In this document: piece after piece, positions 55,356-62,308 of the stretch
Layout: every line of letters starts with the position of its first letter
How positions within the stretch are numbered: position 1 is the stretch's first letter
NCBI RefSeq assembly: GCF_025231525.1
Contig: NZ_CP103057.1
Coordinates: 1,505,001-1,569,000, forward strand
From: Sphingomonas endolithica
GTDB lineage: Bacteria; Pseudomonadota; Alphaproteobacteria; Sphingomonadales; Sphingomonadaceae
Reading direction: 5' to 3'
Length of the DNA stretch: 64,000 nucleotides
The notes under the pieces: model-generated
The model's input: only the letters and a program-made list of their open reading frames with translations
Told to the model about the DNA's origin: nothing
The model's database searches: none
Translations under genes and position numbers: made by a program

Positions 55356-55757
55356 ATGGTGCGCACTGCCGCCGCACGGCGCTACAATCGCCGCGTACTC
55401 CTGCTGAGCGTGGTTTACGCCGTGCTGTTGCTGGCTGCCGGCTACCTGTTCAATCACCGGGCGATCCACGGCATCGGCGCCTGGATCGTCGCGATCCTGC
55501 CGGCCCTGCCGATCGTCGGCGTCTTCGCCGCCATCGGCCGCTATTTGATCGAAGAACAGGACGAATATGTCCGCATGACGATGGTGCGCCAGACGCTGAT
55601 CGCCAGCGGCTTCGCGCTCAGCGTTGCGACGATCTGGGGCTTTCTCGAAAGCTTCGGCATGGTCGGCCATGTCGAGTCCTTCTACATCGCGGTGCTGTGG
55701 TTCGCAGGCCTGGGCCTGGGCGCCTGCGTCAACAAGATGACGGGAGTGTCGGCATGA
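55356..55757 (+). CDS. Four-helix membrane protein, first of two tandem paralogues
   Basis: A 133-residue protein with hydrophobic helices at about 13-31, 40-60, 80-100 and 108-128. The core segments are ILPALPIVGVFAAIGRYLIE, EEQDEYVRMTMVRQTLIASG and TIWGFLESFG. These align with the next gene (ILPAMPLVAVIAIMGFYLAE, EERDDFLRARLVTAMLVGLG, TIWGFLQLAD), so the two arose by tandem duplication. The charged EExDxFxR motif after helix 2 is conserved in both. No known function. It opens an operon whose third gene is an XRE regulator. Confidence 0.8.
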   Translation: MVRTAAARRYNRRVLLLSVVYAVLLLAAGYLFNHRAIHGIGAWIVAILPALPIVGVFAAIGRYLIEEQDEYVRMTMVRQTLIASGFALSVATIWGFLESFGMVGHVESFYIAVLWFAGLGLGACVNKMTGVSA

Positions 55758-56176
55758 AGCACAACGCCGCTCAACGCCGCTACCTCCGGCGTTTCCTGCC
55801 CGCGATGTTCGGTTATGTCGTGCTGCTGTTCGCATCGAACCTAATGGTGGACCGCTGGCGTCCGGGCGGCACCATTCTGGTCGTGCTCGCCATCCTGCCC
55901 GCAATGCCGTTGGTTGCGGTGATCGCGATCATGGGCTTCTATCTGGCCGAGGAGCGTGACGATTTCCTGCGCGCGCGGCTCGTCACCGCGATGCTCGTCG
56001 GCCTGGGCGTGCTCCTCGCCACCGCGACAATATGGGGGTTCCTGCAACTCGCCGACGTCATCGGCAGCCCGCCGACCTTCCTGGCCTTTCCGCTCTGGTG
56101 TGCCGCGTTCGGCGTGGCTCAAGCAGCGATGGCCTTGGCCGACAAGCTGTCCGACCGGCGGGAGGAGGCGCCATGA
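55754..56176 (+). CDS. Four-helix membrane protein, second paralogue
   Basis: A 140-residue protein beginning MKHNAAQRRYLRRFLPAMFG. It repeats the layout of its upstream paralogue: ILPAMPLVAVIAIMGFYLAE, EERDDFLRARLVTAMLVGLG and TATIWGFLQLADVIG. The ATG overlaps the upstream stop by 4 nt and its own stop overlaps the XRE start by 4 nt, so translation is coupled through the operon. Function unknown; coupling to a small DNA-binding protein suggests a membrane-regulated sensor or immunity-like unit. Confidence 0.82.
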   Translation: MKHNAAQRRYLRRFLPAMFGYVVLLFASNLMVDRWRPGGTILVVLAILPAMPLVAVIAIMGFYLAEERDDFLRARLVTAMLVGLGVLLATATIWGFLQLADVIGSPPTFLAFPLWCAAFGVAQAAMALADKLSDRREEAP

Positions 56177-56382
56177 AGAACCGCCTGCGCGTGCTGCGCG
56201 CCGAACGCGAATGGAGCCAAAGCGACCTCGCCGAGCGGCTCGACGTCTCCCGCCAGAGCGTCAACGCGATCGAGACCGGACGCTACGATCCCTCGCTCCC
56301 GCTCGCCTTCCGCATCGCCGAATTGTTCGACCTCGCCATCGAAGAGATCTTCACCTCGCCATCGAAGGAGTCCAGCCAATGA
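56173..56382 (+). CDS. XRE family (Cro/CI-type) transcriptional regulator, short
   Basis: A 69-residue protein that is almost only a helix-turn-helix: KNRLRVLRAEREWSQSDLAE, RLDVSRQSVNAIETGRYDPS and LPLAFRIAELFDLAIEEIF, the YozG-type ending seen in small regulators encoded beside membrane proteins. It overlaps both neighbours by 4 nt. It probably controls its own operon via the palindrome at 55315-55332. Confidence 0.9.
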   Translation: MKNRLRVLRAEREWSQSDLAERLDVSRQSVNAIETGRYDPSLPLAFRIAELFDLAIEEIFTSPSKESSQ

Positions 56383-57323
56383 TCACGCACCTGAAAGCTC
56401 GCCTGCTCGCCACCGCCTTCACCTTGCTGGTCGTGCTCCATCCTGCAGCGGCGCACTGCCAGACCACGCCCGCTCCGACCGATGCCAATTCCGCCCTCCG
56501 TATCGATCCGGTGATGACGCAGATGGAGCACATCTCCATTGCCACCGCCGGCAGGGGCAGTCCGGTGATCCTGATCCCCGGGCTTTCCTCGGCGCGCGCC
56601 GTATGGGACGATGTGGTGCCCGTGCTCGCCCGCACGCACCGCGTCTATCTGGTACAGGTAAATGGCTTTGGCGGTGATGCCCCGGGCAAGAACCTGCAGC
56701 CCGGGATGCTCGATGGGATTGTCGCCGATCTCGACCGTTTCGTGACCGAGCATAAGATTACGAGACCTGCGATCGTAGGTCATTCCATGGGCGGGCTCGT
56801 CGCCTTGATGTGGACGAAGGCACATCCGGACCATGTCGCGCGGGCGATGATCGTCGATTCGCTGCCGTATGTCGGCGAGATCTTTGTCCCCGGCGCGACC
56901 GTGGAGATGATGGCACCGCAGGCCGCCACGATGCGCGACCGGATGGTGGCGAGCTATGGCAAGCCGGCCGACTCGGCAACTGCCGAGGCGACGGCGAACG
57001 GCCTGGCGCTCAAGCCGACATCGCGCGGCAAGGTGAAAGCGTGGGTGCTCGCTGCCGATCCGCGCGTCGCCGGACAGGCATTGTACGAGGATCTGACCAC
57101 CGACCTTCGGCCCGACATGGCGAACATCACAACGCCGCTCACCATCGTCTATCCGTGGTCGGACGCACTCCCTGCAGTACGTGCCGAGGCACTCTATCGC
57201 AGCGCCTATGGCAAGGCAGCAAATGCTACCTTTGTGCCGATCGGCGACGCAGCGCATTTTGTCATGCTCGATCAACCAGTAGCATTCGCTGCTGCACTGC
57301 AGGCGTTCGCCGACGAACGCTGA
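56379..57323 (+). CDS. Secreted alpha/beta hydrolase
   Basis: A 314-residue protein with a signal peptide (LLATAFTLLVVLHPAAA, cleavage near AHC) and an alpha/beta hydrolase domain. The nucleophile is Ser136 in IVGHSMGGLVALM, the oxyanion region is ILIPGLSSARAVWDDV, and the acid/base are in VYPWSDALPAV and DAAHFVMLDQP (His293). The signal implies action in the periplasm or outside. It is the last gene of the operon; the ATG overlaps the XRE stop. Substrate unknown (ester or amide). Confidence 0.88.
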   Translation: MITHLKARLLATAFTLLVVLHPAAAHCQTTPAPTDANSALRIDPVMTQMEHISIATAGRGSPVILIPGLSSARAVWDDVVPVLARTHRVYLVQVNGFGGDAPGKNLQPGMLDGIVADLDRFVTEHKITRPAIVGHSMGGLVALMWTKAHPDHVARAMIVDSLPYVGEIFVPGATVEMMAPQAATMRDRMVASYGKPADSATAEATANGLALKPTSRGKVKAWVLAADPRVAGQALYEDLTTDLRPDMANITTPLTIVYPWSDALPAVRAEALYRSAYGKAANATFVPIGDAAHFVMLDQPVAFAAALQAFADER

Positions 57324-57344
57324 GCGAATTTGCAGAACGCCATT

Positions 57345-57386
57345 GAGCCCCCCGGCTTGCGGTCCAGTAGTGAAACCGGGGGGCTC
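57345..57386 (+). terminator. Terminator after the operon, with repeat remnant in its loop
   Basis: GAGCCCCCCGG pairs with CCGGGGGGCTC (11 bp) around a loop CTTGCGGTCCAGTAGTGAAA, followed by TTAATG. The loop phrase GGTCCAGTAGTGAA is the one next to the left arm in family B repeats, so the hairpin may derive from a collapsed repeat. Confidence 0.75.
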
Positions 57387-57537
57387 TTAATGAGCGACGA
57401 ACACGACCACGCGCCTGAGATCAGCGGCGGCGCTTCGGCTCTACCTGCACTCTTCCTCTTCCACTTCTCGCCCGTGCAATGGGTTTTAATCATTTGCCGG
57501 TAGCGCCGTTCCCGACAGGGAGCGCGAGACGGGCGGG

Positions 57538-58695
57538 ATGGCACGAGGCGATGATACAGATGGCGCACTGCGCATTGAATTGACCGCCGGGCTCACCGTT
57601 CCTGCGGCAGCAGACGTCGCGTGGGACGATCTCGCCGCGGCATCGTCCAGCGCCAATATCTTCTACGAGCCCTGGCTGGCACGGGCGGCGGCGGTGTTGC
57701 CGGAAGCGGGTGGGCCGATGGTACTGATGGCGTGGATCGATGCGCCAGCCGCGCCGCCTCGACTTGCCGGGTTGCTCGTCCTGCAACGGCGCGCGGGATG
57801 GGGCGGCCGGATCGGCGTCGCGGTGCAGAATTGGGATCAGCGCGCCCGCGCCCTCGGCGAACCGCTGGTTCGTGCGGGCTATGAACATGCATTCTGGCAG
57901 GCGGCACTCGACTTCCTCGGCCAGCGACGGCGCATGGGGCACTATCTCCGCCTCTCGGCATTGATCGCCGACAGCCCATCCACCCGCGCGCTGCACGACG
58001 TTCTCGCCGCGCGTAAACGCCACGCCACCGTCACTCGCTCGTTCGAGCGCGCGCTGCTCTGCGGCGGCTCATCCTCGGCGGAATACATCGGCGCCAATAT
58101 CCGCAAGAAGGTGCTGAAGGAACAGCGGCGGCTGCGCAATCGGCTGGAGGAGCAAGGCGGGCTGGTGTTCGACCAACTGGCGCCGGCTGCCGCGATCGAT
58201 CCCTGGATCGACGAGTTGTTCCGGCTGGAGATGAGCGGGTGGAAAGGCCGCGAGGGGGTCGCGGCGGCAGCGGACGTGGCGACGGAACGCTGCTTCCGCG
58301 CTGTGCTGCGCGCGGCGCATGAACGCAGGCGGCTGGACTTCCGCCGGCTGTCGGTCGGTGGCCGGACGATCGCGCTGCTGGCGAATATCGAGGCGGGCGA
58401 CACCGCCTTCCAGCTGAAGATCGCCTATGACGAGGATTATGCCGCTTTCTCGCCCGGCGTGCTGATCGAGATGGACTATCTCGACTATGCGCTCGACACG
58501 CGGCGGCTGGCGCGGGTCGACAGTTGCGCGCGGCCCAACCACCCGATGATCGATCGCATCTGGGCGGATCGCCTGCCCATCGTCTCGCTCGCCGTGCCGT
58601 TTGATCGCTGGTCGTCGCGGCTGGCCTGCGCCGCGATCGACACACTGCGCAAGCTGCGCGACAAGCGGGCAAGGCCCGTAGCGACGGATTGTTAA
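57538..58695 (+). CDS. GNAT family acetyltransferase, BcsL/CelD-like
   Basis: A 385-residue protein with two GNAT folds in the Acetyltransf_6 arrangement: ANIFYEPWLARAAAVLPEAG near the N-terminus, SAEYIGANIRKKVLKEQRRL in the middle and IALLANIEAGDTAFQLKIAY DEDYAAFSPGVLIEMDYLDY in the second half. Such proteins (annotated CelD or cellulose biosynthesis) lie in exopolysaccharide clusters and probably acetylate sugars or lipids. Here it opens a plus-strand pair just before the polysaccharide genes. Start follows GGGCGGG. Confidence 0.82.
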   Translation: MARGDDTDGALRIELTAGLTVPAAADVAWDDLAAASSSANIFYEPWLARAAAVLPEAGGPMVLMAWIDAPAAPPRLAGLLVLQRRAGWGGRIGVAVQNWDQRARALGEPLVRAGYEHAFWQAALDFLGQRRRMGHYLRLSALIADSPSTRALHDVLAARKRHATVTRSFERALLCGGSSSAEYIGANIRKKVLKEQRRLRNRLEEQGGLVFDQLAPAAAIDPWIDELFRLEMSGWKGREGVAAAADVATERCFRAVLRAAHERRRLDFRRLSVGGRTIALLANIEAGDTAFQLKIAYDEDYAAFSPGVLIEMDYLDYALDTRRLARVDSCARPNHPMIDRIWADRLPIVSLAVPFDRWSSRLACAAIDTLRKLRDKRARPVATDC

Positions 58696-58720
58696 GCTCG
58701 ATCGGATAGTAATAGCCGCT

Positions 58721-59632
58721 ATGAACATGCCGATGCACGCCCGTACCGGGCAATGGATCACCGCAGACCGGCTTGGGCCGTTCGCCGATGCCTATCCCGG
58801 CCAGGCGGCGCCCGTCACGCACGCACTGCACGATCATCCGCTGTTCGCACTGGAGGCGCTGGCTGCCCTCGCCGGCCGGCTGCCGACGGATCATGTCGAA
58901 CACAGCCTGGGCAATTTGTCGGTCGATCAGGATCCGGCGGCGATCCCGCAGGCGGCGCTCTCCGCGCCCGAGATCGTGCGCACGATCGCGACCAACGGCT
59001 GCTGGATGGTGCTGAAGAAGGTCGATGTCGATCCCGACTATGCCGCGCTGATCGACCAATGCCTGGCCGAGATCGCCCCGATCGTCACCCCGCGAACTGG
59101 CGCCTATCAACGGCGCGAGGCGTTCATCTTCCTGTCCTCGCCCAATTCGGTGACGCCGTTCCATATGGATCCCGAACACAACATCCTGCTGCAGATCGCC
59201 GGCCGCAAGACGATGCAGGTCTATCCGTGCGACGATGCCACCATCGTGCCGCAGGAACAGCATGAGGCGTTCCACCATGGCGGGCAGCATCGCAACATGC
59301 GCTTCGATCCGGCGTTCGATGCGGTATCGCGTTCGTTCGTCCTGGATCCCGGCATGGCGGTGTACGTGCCGGTCAAGGCACCGCACTGGGTGCAGAATGG
59401 GCCGGTGCCGTCGATCTCGTTCAGTATCACCTGGCGGTCGGCAACCAGCGATGCCGATGCCCGGCTGCACCGCGTCAACCGCGGCCTGCGGCGCTTCGGG
59501 GTGAGTCCGGCGCGGCCGGGTGCGCATCCGATGGTTGATGCGGCCAAGGTGGCGGGTCACCGGATGAGCAAGAACGTCACCGGGCTAGCGCGCCGCCTGC
59601 TCGGCCGTGACCGCGATCGAGCCGCTTACTAA
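58721..59632 (+). CDS. JmjC/cupin-like (2-oxoglutarate/Fe(II)-type) protein
   Basis: A 303-residue protein with a double-stranded beta-helix of the JmjC-like cupin_8 group. The metal motif is HMDPEHN (His148, Asp150) with a distal His222 in VKAPHWVQNG; the HxD...H set is what non-heme iron oxygenases use. FIFLSSPNSVTPF and LQIAGRKTMQVYPCDD are typical core strands. Such genes recur beside CelD-like acetyltransferases at sphingomonad polysaccharide loci; role unknown (hydroxylation of a protein or sugar is possible). Confidence 0.8.
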   Translation: MNMPMHARTGQWITADRLGPFADAYPGQAAPVTHALHDHPLFALEALAALAGRLPTDHVEHSLGNLSVDQDPAAIPQAALSAPEIVRTIATNGCWMVLKKVDVDPDYAALIDQCLAEIAPIVTPRTGAYQRREAFIFLSSPNSVTPFHMDPEHNILLQIAGRKTMQVYPCDDATIVPQEQHEAFHHGGQHRNMRFDPAFDAVSRSFVLDPGMAVYVPVKAPHWVQNGPVPSISFSITWRSATSDADARLHRVNRGLRRFGVSPARPGAHPMVDAAKVAGHRMSKNVTGLARRLLGRDRDRAAY

Positions 59633-59669
59633 AGCGCAGCACTTCCTACCGGAGGGTATCGCGCTCCTC

Positions 59670-59749
59670 CGCTCGTGCTGAGCTTGTCGAAGGGCGTGTA
59701 CCGGACGATCCGCTAGCCTCACGTGCCTCGACAAGCTCAGCACGAACTG
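59670..59749. repeat. Intergenic inverted repeat, family D
   Basis: CGCTCGTGCTGAGCTTGTCG then AAGGGCG, and on the right CCTCGACAAGCTCAGCACGA then ACTG: an 80-bp hairpin-forming unit similar to 18146-18211. It lies between the convergent cupin and glycosyltransferase genes. Confidence 0.82.
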
Positions 59750-59762
59750 GGGTGACGTAGTT

Positions 59763-60995
59763 CTAGCGAGATGGTGCGCCTGAGGCGCTAGGCATCCCGA
59801 ACAGGCCAAGCTGGCGCCGCGCATTCATCCCCAGGTCGAACTCCGCCGCGACATGCGCACGCCCGCGCCTGGCCATCGCGAGGGCCGCCGCCGGATCATC
59901 GAACACGCGCTTGAGGGCCGTCGCCAGCGCCGCCGCATCGGCTTGCGGCACCAGCAGCCCGGTGCCGCCATCCCGGATCAGCTCCGGGATCCCCGAAATA
60001 TTGGTGGTGATCGCCGGGCGCTGATAGGCCAGCGCCTCGATCATGACGTTGGGGATGCCTTCCTGCCGGCCATTGGGGCCGATGATGCTCGGCGCAACGC
60101 ACACGCTTGCCTCGGCATACGCCGCGGCGACGCGTTCGAACGGCTGCATGCCGCAGAACCGCACCCGATAGGACAGGCCCAGCCGTTCGGCGGCCGTGCG
60201 CAGCGATTCGGCGCTGGGACCGTGACCGATCAGATCGCAGCGCCAATCACCCAGCGACGGTCCGACCAGCGCCAGCGCCTGCAGCAGATGTTCGACTCCC
60301 TTCTTGGGTTCGAGCGCGCCGACATAGAGAATACGGAACGGCGCGACCGACGGCACGCTTTCGACCGGCGCGATCGCGACCACGTCCACGCTTGAATGGA
60401 TCACCTCGATTCGCCGATCGCTCATGCCGGCGACCCGCTCACGCAGGAAGGTGCGGCCGAATTCGCTGACCGTGCGGACCGCCGCCGCCTCGCCGAGCTT
60501 GGCGGCAAGCAGGCGTTGCGTCCGGAAGATGTCGTGCGCGCGGCAGCTGACCGAATAAGGCAGCCCGCCCAGCCGATGCCCGAACCACGCCGCGGTGGCC
60601 GGATGGCCGGCGAATTCGGCATGGACGTGCGTCGCCCCCCAGGTGCGGGCATCCTCGGCAATGGCCAGCGCCTTGGGCAGCATGACCAGCGATTTCAGAC
60701 CGATCTTGGGCAGCGCAGCATAGGCGGCAATCACCTCGCCCACGGCACGCGCGAGCCGGACGGGATGGCGCAGCGCGCGGAACGCGGCGCCCCAGGCCGG
60801 CCGACCGGCAAAGCCGATATAGTGCGCCCAGGCGCCGGTCGGCTCGGCAAAGCCATGCAGCGTCTGACCCACGCGGTACGGCGCCAGATGGTATAGGCGG
60901 ATTTCGGCGCCCAGCTCGGCGAACTTCACCAGGTCGCGATAGATGAACGTCTCGGTGAACTTGGGATATTCGGTGACGATGACCGCGAGCTTCAT
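59763..60995 (-). CDS. Glycosyltransferase family 4 (GT-B)
   Basis: A 410-residue cytoplasmic transferase adding a sugar during exopolysaccharide synthesis. It begins MKLAVIVTEYPKFTETFIYR, has the linker RIEVIHSSVDV and the C-terminal nucleotide-sugar motifs RILYVGALEPKKGVEHLLQA and the EX7E region GPNGRQEGIPNVMIEALAYQ. The TETFIYRDL start is common in family 4 enzymes of sphingan and similar clusters. Its ATG overlaps the stop of the upstream polymerase gene by 4 nt. Confidence 0.9.
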   Translation of the reverse strand: MKLAVIVTEYPKFTETFIYRDLVKFAELGAEIRLYHLAPYRVGQTLHGFAEPTGAWAHYIGFAGRPAWGAAFRALRHPVRLARAVGEVIAAYAALPKIGLKSLVMLPKALAIAEDARTWGATHVHAEFAGHPATAAWFGHRLGGLPYSVSCRAHDIFRTQRLLAAKLGEAAAVRTVSEFGRTFLRERVAGMSDRRIEVIHSSVDVVAIAPVESVPSVAPFRILYVGALEPKKGVEHLLQALALVGPSLGDWRCDLIGHGPSAESLRTAAERLGLSYRVRFCGMQPFERVAAAYAEASVCVAPSIIGPNGRQEGIPNVMIEALAYQRPAITTNISGIPELIRDGGTGLLVPQADAAALATALKRVFDDPAAALAMARRGRAHVAAEFDLGMNARRQLGLFGMPSASGAPSR

Positions 60996-62308
60996 CTTGG
61001 GCCTTCCGCAGCGCGCAACCGTCCGCACTGGATCGCCAGCGCGATCAGCAGCCACAGGTAGCGCATGTCCTTGTGCGGCATGAAGAAGCACGCGACCAGC
61101 AAGGCCGCGAGCGCCACCGCCACCGCAAAACTGGTCCGCGCCAGGGGCGACGACGCATCACCCGCAAAACCCCGCCGTGCCGCCAGCAGCGCATGCCCGA
61201 CGATGGCGGCAAAGATCGCGAAGCCGACCAAGCCATATTCCACCGCCGTATCGAGATAGGTGTTGTGCAACTCGCGCGGATACAGTTCGCGACCGGGCAT
61301 ATAGCGATAGGCGTCCTGCACGTAATAAGATGGAAAATTGCCTGGCCCGACCCCCCAGACCGGTGAGCCACGCAGGAGGTCGCCGCCGATCCGCAGATAC
61401 GTGATGCGGCGGTACAGAGTCTGATCCTGCCCGAAATCGCCGATCGCGGTGAAGCGCGCGATCAGCGTCGGCGGTGCGAACAGGATGCCGATGGCGCCGG
61501 CCACCACTGCGGCGAACAGGATGGCCGGAAAGTAGCTTTTGCCGCGAAACGCGAACACAACGAGCGCCAGCCCCGCACCGAGCCCGAGGATCGCGCTGCG
61601 CGCCGACATCAGCGCCAGCCCCGCGCTGCCAAGCGCGGCGATCCCGCACAGCAGCCACCGGCCGCGGCGCTCGCCCGAGAACAGCAGGCCGATCGCCAGC
61701 GTGGTGCTGACCAGCAGCATCTGTGCCGCCGTGGTCGGGTTCTGGTCCGATCCACCCGACGAGCGCGCCACCCCATCGAAATCGGCAGTGGTGGCGGCAA
61801 GCGCGGTGGCGAACAGTCGCGTGTGCGTGCGGGTTTCGATCAGCACCACCGCTGCCGCGAACGCGCCAGCGAGGATGATCGCCCATATCAGTGCGCGCAA
61901 ATGCGCGGCGCGGTCTGCGATCGTGATCAAACACAAAGCAGGTACGACGGCGGTGGCGAGCTTGACCAGATAGCCAAGACCCTCGGCGCGGAAACGCGAC
62001 AGCGTCCAGGCGAACACCACCCAGCACAACAGCAACAGGATCAGCCGGACGCCCTCCTGCCCCAAGGCCTTGGGCGGCCGCGGGTCGGGCGTGGACAATA
62101 CCAGCATCGTTGCCGCGACCAGCCCACCCAGGCTGAACTCGATCAGCGAGACCGGTGATCCCGCCGAGAGCCGGTTCGCCACGGCGTCGAGCTGCACGAA
62201 CACGCCGAAGCCGATCAGGAACGCAACCGCGACGATGCGAAGACGATCCCCGTCGAGCGCCGCGAGTGCCGGAGCCGCGCCGGAACTAACCGCTGATGGC
62301 GAGCGCAT
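60992..62308 (-). CDS. O-antigen ligase/Wzy-type polymerase family membrane protein
   Basis: A 438-residue inner-membrane protein with about 11 helices and the Wzy_C signature: LRGSPVWGVGPGNFPSYYVQ, the loop YMPGRELYPRELHNTYLDTA and VEYGLVGFAIFAAIVGH. These enzymes polymerise or ligate polysaccharide repeat units. The ATG at 62308 overlaps the upstream gene by 23 nt; a longer frame from 62356 would overlap much more. It follows the co-polymerase, a normal cluster order. Confidence 0.88.
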   Translation of the reverse strand: MRSPSAVSSGAAPALAALDGDRLRIVAVAFLIGFGVFVQLDAVANRLSAGSPVSLIEFSLGGLVAATMLVLSTPDPRPPKALGQEGVRLILLLLCWVVFAWTLSRFRAEGLGYLVKLATAVVPALCLITIADRAAHLRALIWAIILAGAFAAAVVLIETRTHTRLFATALAATTADFDGVARSSGGSDQNPTTAAQMLLVSTTLAIGLLFSGERRGRWLLCGIAALGSAGLALMSARSAILGLGAGLALVVFAFRGKSYFPAILFAAVVAGAIGILFAPPTLIARFTAIGDFGQDQTLYRRITYLRIGGDLLRGSPVWGVGPGNFPSYYVQDAYRYMPGRELYPRELHNTYLDTAVEYGLVGFAIFAAIVGHALLAARRGFAGDASSPLARTSFAVAVALAALLVACFFMPHKDMRYLWLLIALAIQCGRLRAAEGPR

